Shown here piece after piece: positions 1-9,825 of a stretch of 64,000 bases of DNA. Position 1 is the stretch's first letter. Every line of letters begins with the position of its first letter. Source of the stretch: Chondrosia reniformis (lineage: Eukaryota > Porifera > Demospongiae > Chondrillida > Chondrillidae). The stretch is taken from NCBI GenBank assembly GCA_947172415.1, contig OX359197.1:5271673-5335672 (forward strand), in the 5' to 3' direction. Made by a program: the position numbers and the translations under genes. The notes below the pieces were generated by a model, which was not told the origin of the DNA, did no database searches, and saw nothing but the letters and a program-made list of their open reading frames with translations.

Positions 1-1331
1 ATCGTGAGCCAGGCCTGGAACTTGATGGCTGAGGATCTGTATGGCAACTGAGAGCTGGGGTCAGCTTGCTGTCTGACACTGCCCCTTTGGAAAGGGGGTG
101 AAGGCCACAACATTTGAACCCATTTTGCAGGTGACCTGCAAGAAGGGTCTTCTCCCAAACTTCCTTCAGCAGTGCTGGGAATTCAATTTTGGTGACATGC
201 ATGGCCCCACTCTTCATCTTAAAATTCTTCAGTGTTTGCCGCCACACCTGCTTCAAAGGCCCATAGCAAGTCACATCCAGTGGCTGCAGAACGTGACTTG
301 CATGTGGAGGCAAACACATGAGGATCACACGGTGTTTTAGAGCTATGTTTACGAGCTCAAAATCAATGTGTGAGCCATGCCCATCCAGGAAGAGGACGAT
401 GGGGCCAGCTGTGAGGAGGTGCGAAACAGATGGTATGAACGAATGTTCGAACCACTGATTAAAGTTTGCTTTCTCCATCCAGCCACTGTCTGAAACGGTA
501 TATGTGGCTCCTGCAGGACCACCTTTGGTCCACCTTGCCCACAAATTCTTCGCTTTGTAAACGACAAGCGGTGGTAGCTTCACGCCATCTGCTGAGCCAC
601 ATCCGAGAACAGTGATGTACTCCCTACCAGATCCTCCCCCGATCTCATACACTGATTTTGCGCCCCGCCGTGCCAGAACTGTCTTCGATGTGGCATCCAA
701 GCACAAACCAGTTTCATCCGCATTCCACAGTCTCTTGGTCAGGTCATCACCACTGAACTGAATCATGTTGTACTCCTCAAACGCTTTCTGCACAGTGTCA
801 ATCCACTCATCCACCACAGCCCGTGTTACCCCCTCAGCTCGTTTCTTGGAGAGATGCTCTGGCTTTCTCTCACTCAGTTGTGGCCACCGTTTGAGAAAAA
901 GGGCCCACCAATCAGGTCCAGGCACACCTTTCTGGAAAGGATTGGGCCTGCTTATCAACACTAGATAGTCTGCAATTACCTGAGCCACCATTTCCCGTGT
1001 TAGGCCAAAACCCAGATCCTGCATGGCTTGGCAGGTTGCCACGATTTCCTTCTCCTCATCATATGTCAGAACTGTTGGATGCCCAGCAGATTTGCTCTTG
1101 CTGATCCCTACACATTGTAACAACAATTGACTGATGAAATGAGCTATGTGTTGCTTTAATAAATGCATTCAGATTACCTCTGTAATGGCGATGGAGGGTG
1201 CTGGTGGGAATGCCAAATTGTTTAGCAGCCATGTTCTGGGTCATTCCTTCCTTAACAGCCTTAATGGCATTTGCCAGAGACTCACCAGACCATGAACCGT
1301 GCTGGGTTTTCCTTACATAGGTTCTAGGCAT
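1..1331 (-). CDS. Pogo/Tigger-like DDE transposase, partial (C-terminus off the left edge)
   Basis: A DNA-transposon transposase. Exon 1 (1331-1178) starts MPRTYVRK and encodes a pipsqueak-type helix-turn-helix. A 70-nt GT-AG intron (1177-1108) joins phase-correctly to exon 2 (1107 to the edge), which continues GISKSKSAGHPT. Exon 2 carries the DDE_1 superfamily core: WNADETGL with the first Asp, LFLDGHGSH with the second, and PPHVTHVLQPLD with the third, about 35 residues after the second. The frame is open to base 1 with no stop, so the element may be recently active. HTH_psq plus DDE_1 with the ADETGL and DGHGSH motifs is characteristic of the pogo branch of Tc1/mariner (also jerky/CENP-B relatives). 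A domesticated jerky-like host gene is less likely, because a repeat resembling a transposon end lies just upstream (1751-1788). Confidence 0.85.
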
Positions 1332-1750
1332 TGCCAGTCCACGCTTAATTCGAAATTTAGCGGTTTTATCGCGGTTATTATTAAAATTATCGTGCTAAAT
1401 CATAATTAATTAGTTGACTTCCTGTAAAATGGCAGCTTTCAGATGTGCTTAGTTAATTTAGTGCTGCACAATAATGCCAATGGCTTTGCGGTTTTTGTTC
1501 GCACCAAGTCTTCCTGATTGTGTGAGCTATTTCAGGGCATGACCCAAGTGGCAACTACCAACAAGGTGAAATTTTATTGTGCAAAACAAGCTACATGTTT
1601 CCACAAATGTTGCGCTATCCTCGCAGTGCTTGTGTCTTTTACCGAAGTTTTTATATGTAGGGATCATCACATACTAGGCTTGGGTGTGCTAGGTTGTTAG
1701 GGGATTTGAGCTGTTCTTCGTTGAGCGCCGACTGATTAAGGAAAAATATC

Positions 1751-1788
1751 CCAAATTACCCCGTATTTCAAATTACCCCGCTCTACCC
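1751..1788 (-). repeat. Candidate terminal inverted repeat of the pogo-like element
   Basis: On the - strand this reads from a TA dinucleotide (1789-1790) into GGGTAGAGCGGGGTAATTTG, followed by a second GGGGTAATTTG copy. A short internally repeated end next to TA, about 420 nt upstream of the transposase start, is what a pogo-type 5' terminus looks like. The partner end would be left of the window, so the pairing cannot be shown. Confidence 0.5.
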
Positions 1789-1789
1789 T

Positions 1790-2165
1790 AATGACCATTT
1801 ATTCAGTCATAATAGAAACATTTTATTCGAATGAAGTTAGTACGAAAGAGGGATGACAGCGACACAATGTAAGGGCTAATCATACAGAAAGTGGCATATA
1901 CAGCGCTAGTACAGCTACACACATATGGTTTCATTTTTCTCACCATACGTAGTATTGTATTTTTTATAATTAGCTATTAAAACAGGTCTGATGGCCAATT
2001 GGTCAATAATTGGTTTGATCCAACGACAATTATTTTGCTTCTATTTTGAAAAGTTCTTATTCAACTGTGCCTATTGTAACAAAATATCATTCCCTGTCAT
2101 AGGACAATTACTGAAATGCTTTGCCATTATTCTTTTATTTATTCCCCATAACTGTTCATATTCAT
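1790..2165. repeat. Duplicated kinase-gene flank (copy of 18640-19020)
   Basis: About 375 bp closely matching 18640-19020. Both start around ATTCAGTCATAATAGAAAC or its variant and end at TTCATATTCATAACA. At 18.6 kb the block lies upstream of a kinase-kelch gene. Here it lies downstream of a broken kinase exon, so a rearrangement has joined it to the kinase. Confidence 0.8.
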
Positions 2166-2575
2166 AACAGGATCTGAGGGTCGAACTGGTGAAGAAACAG
2201 TAGACCGGAAGCGATCTGGACACAGATACTCATCTGTTTGGTGACAGTGACGCGTCCTTTATTTGTATTCAAGAACTTCTCCAATGATTGTTCCATGAAT
2301 TCCATTACTAAAACAGATTGACCTTCGTAGCGGGAAACGACGATGAATTCGACAATATTAACGTGTTTGGCCTTCTGTAGCAATTCGCATTCTCTTTCAA
2401 AGTCAGCTTGAATCTTTTCAAACTGTTCTTCTGAAAGTCTTGCAGAGTCTAAGAGTAGTTTGTGAATTCTCTTAGCGGCGATCACTCTTCCCTGGAACGT
2501 TCCTTTCTGAACTACACCGAAAGCACCTCTTCCTAGCTCTTCACGAAGTTGGAGACTAGAAAAGTACGTTCCCAT
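2166..2575 (-). pseudogene. Truncated protein-kinase exon (copy A of the kinase-kelch family)
   Basis: Encodes the N-terminal lobe of the same kinase found complete at 8626-7712: MGTYFSS start, glycine loop GRGAFG, ATP-binding Lys in AAKRIHK, and helix C. It runs as far as FLHQFDPQI and is then cut exactly where the catalytic loop HRDLRPAN would begin. Sequence continues into duplicated flank DNA (1790-2165). It is nearly identical to copy B, including the 5' flank to about 2690. There is no kelch exon downstream. A lone N-lobe cannot be a kinase, so this is a recent partial duplicate. Confidence 0.85.
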
Positions 2576-2783
2576 GACTGGCCACGTAAGCAGCTTTGAG
2601 AACGGTCAACGCCCTATTTCGAGGCTGTCACGTGTTTAGCGGAACATAATAGAAACAATTTATTTGAATGAAGTTCGCACGAAAAAGGGCAATGGTCTCA
2701 TTCTCCCCTGCCCGAAAACTGCTGACGTGTTCGCAATACAATGGTATAGGAATGATTGCATAATGCTGCTGTGATGTATTTTT

Positions 2784-3180
2784 AGGGGCTGCCACAGGCA
2801 GCCCCTTATATTGTTTTCATTTGCCGATTACGTTGTATGGCTTCATGTTACGGAAAGATATATATATATATATATCTATATATATAATACGGGTTGATAC
2901 GCAACTATTATAACACTTTATTTATACGTCGATATATATTTAATACAGGTTCATATATACGCAACTATTATAATACTTTATAATACTTAATTTATACATC
3001 AATACATCGTTTTGCAAATGGCGGCGTTTAGGAAGCTTTAGTTAACGAAGCTTTTCTGTCGCTATTTATAATGTTCAGGACACTTAAGCGTCCTCAATCG
3101 TTAGTATTACGAATATATATATTAAATGCCAACGATACGGCCAAGTAGTTCGAGTTAATTCGGGGGGCGGCAGCCCCACG
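2784..3180. mobile_element. Possible small non-autonomous element (MITE-like)
   Basis: A perfect 10-bp-stem palindrome, AGGGGCTGCC-aca-GGCAGCCCCT, lies at 2784-2806. A related inverted motif, GGCAGCCCC, lies near 3168-3176. The interval is AT-rich with TATA repeats and no reading frame. Ends with matching GC-rich motifs around an AT-rich core suggest a MITE, but target-site duplications are not clear. Confidence 0.3.
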
Positions 3181-3199
3181 AGTTTTTAAACTCGAAATA

Positions 3200-3600
3200 C
3201 TTGTTGTCATAAACGAGAGTAATCTATTACGTCATCGCTTCCCGTAGCCTCGACACTGAATGGAATTGGAACTGATGGCCTGTCCATGGGTGCACGTGTT
3301 GTTGTTGGAATTGGTAGAGAGAAGCTTTCTGCAATTCATGTTGCTTAAGGTGGGTTTAGCATTTAGAGTAAGCAATCAGAAGTCGTCCCTATGATACTGG
3401 AAAGCTATAAATTTCAAATCGAACGTCATTACAAAGACCTTTCTTAGAGAACTTGCTGTACGCAATCAGGGAGTTCTCGGTTCTATATCACTAGGGCGTG
3501 GCTTCTATATTCGGACACCATGTAATTTCGGACGCCTGTTCTCAGTGGCAAAGCATTCAATCTTCTTCCTTTTTTGCTCACATAATAAGTAGACTGACTC
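3200..3600. other. Gene-poor stretch with a short coding-like tail
   Basis: On the + strand around 3255-3350 a short frame reads DGLSMGARVVVGIG and ends at a stop. It looks like the 3' end of some coding exon or transposon protein, but I do not recognise it. Nothing else is visible in this stretch. Confidence 0.2.
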
Positions 3601-4444
3601 TAGATGGTGTACCAAGTTTGGCCCAGAAATAGCGTCCCGACTGGAAGTTATCGATCAAAGTTCAAAGTGACCGAAAATATTAATAATAAATTAATTACCC
3701 CCAATGATGCTCCTTATCCTGCTATTTCTAACCCCAGTAATTTCATGAACACCATCATGTATGATAGATCACACTTCCTCAGTCATACAATGCAACTTAT
3801 AAATAAATTAGCCTTACAAGATTGGACCTTAAGACTAGACACTATAGACAAAAATAGTAGATCTGGGGGCAGGTTAGCTGACTACAGGCTCATTAAGAGA
3901 ACGCCCTCAACTGATGACTATATAAGGACTGGTAATTTTGATAAAAGGAGAGTCCTGGCAGCCCTGAGGTGTGGGTGCCTCCCTCTCGAAATTGAGAAGG
4001 GCAGATTGAGACACCCTAAGGTTGATCTGGAGAGCAGGATTTGCCAGCTGTGTAACTGTAGTGCAATAGAGGACTCCACTCATTTTATTACAACCTGTCC
4101 AGCTTTCAATCATATAAGATGTAATCTTTTTGCTGAATGCTCACTTTTATCCCCTAACTTCTACTCTTACCCAAGTATCCAAAAAAACCACTTCATCCTA
4201 ACATACCCAAATCAAAAGATCTCAAATTATATTTACAGTATGTACATTCATCGTAAATCTCTCACTCATTCTCACTAACTTTTGTTCCATAAAGGTTTTG
4301 TAATACACACACCCTCCCTGCATGGCCCTGGAAATGTATACCCAGTGACTTGTAAACCCACCATGGGTTGGGCTATTTCTGACTGATCTTTTTTTCAGAA
4401 TAGCACGTCACATTAATAAAAATCATTATTATTATTATTATTAT
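3600..4444 (+). mobile_element. 5'-truncated non-LTR retrotransposon (LINE) 3' end
   Basis: The frame 3604-4278 matches the C-terminal tail of LINE reverse transcriptases. It contains RVLAALRCGCLPLE followed by a C-x2-C-x8-H-x4-C knuckle (CQLCNCSAIEDSTHFITTC). A 3' UTR follows, with the (ATT)n tail at 4426-4444 that such elements carry. The frame is preceded immediately by a stop and no polymerase domain remains, as expected of a 5'-truncated insertion. Sequence resumes at 4443 with DNA matching 15318 onward, so the LINE landed inside a duplicated unit. Clade is uncertain (CR1/L2/Jockey-like by style). Confidence 0.75.
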
Positions 4445-4890
4445 AGGAGAGTTAGTCAACGATGTTGGTTGGTTGTCCAGACCGGATGTTGCAATGTCCA
4501 GTCTGATAACTGACCCATAAAAAGTACTGTAGCAGTATTTTCTGCATTTATAGTAAACTTATTAGTTAATTAATATACGTACAATCTTCTCTGTGATATA
4601 TATTATGTATTTTATCGAATTCTGATCTGATATTTACAATAAGATGCCTATAAAGGACAATTAGGTTATTTGATCTGCAGCTAGTTTAATTTGCCTTCCT
4701 CTACTCTAGGCCTTTCCTTTCCTCCACGTGCACGTGTTTACTTTAAAAATGGCTTCCACAAATTAAATGATGGATAACAAGCAAAGTTACTTACAGCTAA
4801 ATACATTATGATCGTAAATGTGCATCATCATATTGATTAGATTTGTTATAGAGTTTTATTGTTACTGTTACCATTGACCACATAATAATT
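4445..4890. repeat. Duplicated intergenic block shared with 15.3-15.8 and 22.0-22.4 kb
   Basis: Shared landmarks are TTGGTTGTCCAGAC, AAAAAGTACTGTA, CTCCACGTGCACGTGTTTAC and TTACTTACAGCTAAATACAT. In the other copies this block separates the armadillo gene tail from the kelch exon. It defines the repeat unit of the array. Confidence 0.7.
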
Positions 4891-4945
4891 AAAATATTGT
4901 GACAGTATAATTATACGTACTTACTTTTTCAATTTCGTGTGTATT

Positions 4946-5022
4946 TATAAAAACCTTGAAGAGTTTTATAATGTCAATCTGAAGTGAAAGGAGCTTTACA
5001 AAGTATCAAAGAATTGACCTGA
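4946..5022 (+). pseudogene. Remnant of the last ARMH1-like exon
   Basis: Matches the terminal exon at 15026-15115 (same GGAGCTTTACAAAGTATCAA and ATTGACCTGA end). Small deletions break the frame, and the splice acceptor TTTAG is mutated to TTTAT. The 3' flank to about 5160 also matches the flank after 15115. This is a dead tail of one array unit. Confidence 0.75.
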
Positions 5023-5404
5023 CATTTATTTTTGACGTACAAAATGTTTTTTATGGAAGTTTATTACTAATATAGTTGTTTATATTAGACGTGTTTCAGG
5101 TTATCTGCATTGCCAGTGTCTTAATTATCTTATCTTAGTAAATTAAATATAATATAATACAATAATTCATGAACTAAAATTGGTCAGCAAGGTTAATTTA
5201 TGTATACAGTACACACTTTTTGGGTTGTGGATGTTGCAATCGGTATAACTCGCAACTACCACCAACTTTCCCACTAGAATGACATCACCATGCATCCATT
5301 GATCACCACTTTATAAATTACACAAAAGTTTGTTACAATTTGAATTAATTAATTTTTGCATATAACATCAGTTAAAGAATTAATTGTTACAATAATTATA
5401 AATA

Positions 5405-8400
5405 CTATAAAAAGTACACAAACTCTACAGAAGACAAGAATGTATCTTTGTTACGAGTAACAGGATGATTACGTCCTCCAACTGCCAAGAAAGCTCTTTC
5501 ACCTAGCTGTACAGTACCTGATGTAATACGAGGTACATTTAACTGACCAAGTGACACCCACTTGCTTTGAGACGGAGAATAAATGTGAACAGCTGATTGA
5601 GGATGGCCTTCACTGTCTCTACCACCAACAGTGAAGAGTGAGTGTGGGCTGGAAAATGAGGATGAAGAAGAAAATGGTGTCTGACATGGTAACTCCATCC
5701 ACTGTCTTCCTTCCACTGGGTGATCACTGAATACTGCTTCATTGAGGATATCCCAACTCATCTTCCAGGTAGACTTTAGTGGTATATATAAGTCTTTCCC
5801 TTTGTCAAGTTCATCAGCGTAGCCTCCATTGCAGATGTAAACTGCATCTCCACATGAAATGAGTTGATGTAACTCTAATGGTCTAGGAAGTGTAAAGTTG
5901 ACTAGTGTAGACCACTGCTTTGTAGTGACACGCATGACATCTATGCTCTGTAATGTTGTATCATCCTGAGTATATCCACCAGCCACAATGAGTATGCCAT
6001 CTTTATAGAGTGTTGCTGGTCTGGCTCGTTTTGTGGGCATTGGTGGGAATACTGCTCTCCAAGTGCTATCCACCAAGGTGTTCAGCTTATTAGTAAACTG
6101 AAGTGATTCTGATTCCCTTCCTCCAATCAATGTTATTTGGTTATTAATGATTTCTCCTTGGCAACAGATCTGAGGTGTTGGTTGTGGGAGAATGGTCCAA
6201 GTGACTTCCTCCAAGTTAAACACTTGTACTTTGTCTACATCTTTGATATCCACACATCTTCCTCCAAACACGTACACCAAGTGACCGTCACACAGTACAT
6301 TGGGGAAGTATGTAGGTATGGGTAGATCTGGTAATTGAAATGAGGTCAACTGTAAAGATTGGACATCATCAACCTGCACAAGAAAGGAAGAGTTCTGTAA
6401 ATTGTTATAGAGTGTGCATGTGAATTTCAATAAAGTACATGTTCTTGTGTCACTTGGTTATTACAATATCAACACTAAATACATACACTACTACATACAT
6501 GCATGTATTTAAGAAATACACATATACAGCAGACACGTTAAAGGGAATCACATGAATGTAATCCACTAACACTCTTATACTATAGGGTCAATGGTGATTG
6601 ATGATATAAACAAGTAACTTTGAGTTTAGTGGGTAAAGCTACTTAATGTTCTGTAGCATGGTGGTCTGATTCAGTTGGCTAATAAGTACATTGCCATGGC
6701 AACACCCTAAGAATGCAATCGAGTATACATATGTACGTATGTACGTACATACAGAGCAAAAGTCAGAAATTAATGTGATAGCTTTACAGACTTGTATATT
6801 GGTACACTTAAACTAATGCCACCATTTTCTGTTGCACAATGTCTGATGAAAGGTCAAAATATCACATTGCTCTACATAACAGAAATGGATCATTATCAGG
6901 TACCTTCTATAAGCAAGGTCTCAATGTACAAGTGTATAGGTCACTGACAAACTCAACTTTAGTACAGTGCAAATACTAAAGATACAGTAATATATATAAC
7001 AAGCAAGCAGGATACTTTTAATCACTATAGTAACTGTAAGAATGAAACAAAGTTCATTAGTGTATACCTTCTCTTGTGTTTTGTAAAGATAGATAGTTAA
7101 TTATATGATCCTCCATACTTATGTACAATACAGACCACTACGGTCAAGGTACACATGTACAGTCTTATATATCATGTGTTTTTATACTAGCACTTATATA
7201 CTCCCATACTAGGGTCAATGGTGACTGATGAACTTCAAAAACAAATAACTTTGTGTTCAGTGGGTACAGTCAGTTCAGCGGCCTGATTCAGTTGGTTAAT
7301 AAAGTATTGCCACCTGCCCAACAAGACCGTCTGCCCAACGAATATCTCAAGTGCCCCTAATGGCTAGCTCAATACAAGGTTGGCCAGAGTAATGCAATAA
7401 CATGTGATACATTAGAATTTTTCATTCACAAGTAACAGTAAGCTAAAGGTAGTAACAATACTGATACTAAAGGTAGTAACAATACTGATGTACAGTTAAT
7501 TATTTCTGGAGCATACAGCTTATACACTGCTTGGGAGCGTGGCCAAAGTCACTATCCAAACTGTATGTGCAAGGAGACTTCACTTTGTTAGTGAATGGTT
7601 GAAATTTATGCAAAAAATGTGTATATCTTGTAAACAAATATTGACTATATCTATGAATAGTAAATGGGCCAAGCTTATCAGAAGTGACAGTAATTATATA
7701 TCCAGACTTACTTGTGTATGTACACCAACTCCTCTTTGAGTCAATCTCTGAGCTCTGAGTAAAAGGTGAATTACTTCTGAATCATCTGGCTCAGACCTAA
7801 TTAGCTCTTCAATGATCTTAATAGTGGCCACTGAGATGTCTGGTCTCTCCTCTGGGTTGTCTCTGAGACATTGAAGGATAAGTGGCTTCAGTTGGTGGTC
7901 ATCAGGTAACTTTGACAGATCATCAGCTCTTCTCTCAATCTCAGGTAAAGCTCCAATCTTATTAAATCCAGAAGTGGGCGGGTCCTGAGTGCCCACCTCC
8001 AGCATCACTACACCAAAGGAGAAGACGTCTCCTTTCGATGTGAATTTCGCCTTCTGATCAACCAGTGATTCTGGTGGCATGTACACAATACAACCTGGAG
8101 CTTGTGTTGTAAGATACTTCACATCAGTTGGTCTGAACTTAGCTTGTCCAAGATCACTGATTTTCACGACACTGCAGTCGATGTTAACTAGAATGTTGGC
8201 TGGTCGAAGGTCTCGATGTAGGATCTGAGGGTCGAACTGGTGAAGAAACATTAGACCGGAAGCGATCTGGACACAGATATTCATCTGTTTGGTGACAGTA
8301 ACGCGTCCTTTATTTGTATTCAAGAACTTCTCCAACGATTGTTCCATGAATTCCATTACTAAAACAGATTGACCTTCGTAGCGGGAAACGACGATGAATT

Positions 8401-8626
8401 CGACAATATTAACGTGTTTGGCCTTCTGTAGCAATTCGCATTCTCTTTCAAAGTCAGCTTGAATCTTTTCAAACTGTTCTTCTGAAAGTCTTGCAGAGTC
8501 TAAGAGTAGTTTGTGAATTCTCTTAGCGGCGATCACTCTTCCCTGGAACGTTCCTTTCTGAACTACACCGAAAGCACCTCTTCCTAGCTCTTCACGAAGT
8601 TGGAGACTAGAAAAGTACGTTCCCAT
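5405..8626 (-). CDS. Protein kinase-kelch fusion, copy B (two exons, about 627 aa)
   Basis: Exon 1 (8626-7712) encodes a complete kinase: MGTYFSS, glycine loop GRGAFG, Lys in AAKRIHK, helix-C Glu in FERECELL, catalytic loop HRDLRPAN, metal-binding SDLG (DLG instead of DFG), and MPPE in place of APE. Donor CAA|GTAAGT and acceptor TTGTGCAG|GTTGATG are both phase 0, joining to exon 2 (6373-5405). Exon 2 has six kelch-type Gly-Gly repeats (VFGG, LIGG, VAGG, CNGG, TVGG, AVGG), a full propeller, ending VEFVYFL. The N-terminus fits a myristoylation signal (Gly2, Ser6). The kinase belongs to the TK/TKL group by style; the propeller presumably binds a substrate or partner. The last 40 or so residues of exon 1 after ERPDI differ entirely from copies C and D. 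The catalytic residues are present, so activity is plausible. Confidence 0.88.
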
Positions 8627-9074
8627 GACTGGCCACGTAAGCAGCTTTGAGAACGGTCAACGCCCTATTTCGAGGCTGTCACGTGTTTAGCGGAACATAA
8701 TAGAAACATTTTATTTGAATGAAGTTAGCACGAAAAGGGGATGACAGCGACGCAAGGTAAGGGGTAATCATACATAAAGTGACATATACAGCGCTAGTAT
8801 AGCTATACACAAATGGTTTCTTTCTTCTCACCATACGTAGTATTTGAAACATGCTGAAACTAAATTATTGCTGTTAGCTATTAGAGTAATATACATATAT
8901 GTATACACATTTATGCCTTAATACTTCCACTGTAAATATTATATAAATTCATCCGATAGAAAAGTTGTTAATTTTCTGAGCTCCTGAGCAGTATATTTCA
9001 CAGGATGGAGAATATATTAGTGTATTTCACTGCAGGGTAGCTATGTACATATTATAATTTCTGTAAGAATTGTT
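8627..9074. other. 5' flank of kinase-kelch copy B, no gene
   Basis: The first 130 bp (GGCCACGTAAGCAGC to the CATTTTATTTGAATGAAG block) recur at 2576-2690, 24854-25050 and 26615-26800. They probably hold the kinase promoter. No coding sequence is visible. Confidence 0.6.
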
Positions 9075-9317
9075 GGCAAGTCAGGAAGGCAGTCAAAGGA
9101 GCTTGTCTGTGAGAGTGCTGGCTTTAGAGCTGTCACAGAGTGTCTGGCTAGGTCCACCAGCCCTCCCACTCAGGAGAGGGCGCAAGGACTGCTGTTTGAA
9201 CTGTTTCAGGGCAATCCTCACTATCAGAGTCAAGTCTACAAAGCACTTATTGCACTGATGGCAGCATCTAATACTAACGCACAAAGACTTGCTGCATCTA
9301 CTCTTAGAGATATTCAG
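9075..9317 (+). pseudogene. ARMH1-like exon 4 fragment
   Basis: The 3' two thirds of the exon at 12744-13107 with one visible coding change (AGFRAV for AGIRAV) and an intact frame, ending at the same ATTCAG|GTATG donor. The exon's 5' part and its acceptor are missing. No neighbouring ARMH1 exons follow; after a minisatellite the sequence passes into an aminotransferase gene. Confidence 0.8.
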
Positions 9318-9415
9318 GTATGAATGGGCTCTTAGTTAGGAGATATTTAGGTATGGATGGGCTCTTAGTTAGGAGGTATTCAGGTATGGATGGGCTCTTA
9401 GTTAGAGATGTTAGC
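9318..9415. repeat. Minisatellite (unit about 34-35 bp) in former intron 4
   Basis: About three tandem units of the type GGTATGGATGGGCTCTTAG with TTAGGAGGTATT. The same repeat follows exon 4 in the other copies at 13108 and 27253. Confidence 0.8.
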
Positions 9416-9454
9416 TTAGCTATTACCTATTTGACTTTAAAAATTACTCATTAT

Positions 9455-9625
9455 GGTGATTTGCACTATAGAACCTTAGATATCTAAATAACTACATAGA
9501 ACCGTAGATATCTAAACAACCACATAGAACCTTAGAACCGTAGATATCTAAACAGCAACATAGAACCTTAGATATCTAAACAACTACATACGGTAGAACC
9601 TTAGATGTCTATATATCTAAACAAC
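9455..9625. repeat. Minisatellite of TAGATATCTAAACAAC units
   Basis: Four to five imperfect units, 30-40 bp each, built on AGAACCTTAGATATCTAAA and CAACTACAT. No coding potential. Confidence 0.75.
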
Positions 9626-9825
9626 TTTCCTTATATACATGGAGTATTGCCATTTGGTCCTAGCATTTTAATAACTTATGTTTATGAAATTCTTTAAATT
9701 GAAGAAATTGAAAACTACTTATTAAACAGCTGTCTTTAGGCTCTCAAAGACATAGACTCCATTAGCAATGTTATTATCTTGCTCGGGTAGTCACTGTGTT
9801 GTATGTGTGTTCCGGTCTGCCGCAG

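Noticed and set aside
5539-5742. Short frames within the kelch exons (also at 6137 and 23227)
   Set aside because: Alternate-frame readings of a conserved propeller exon.
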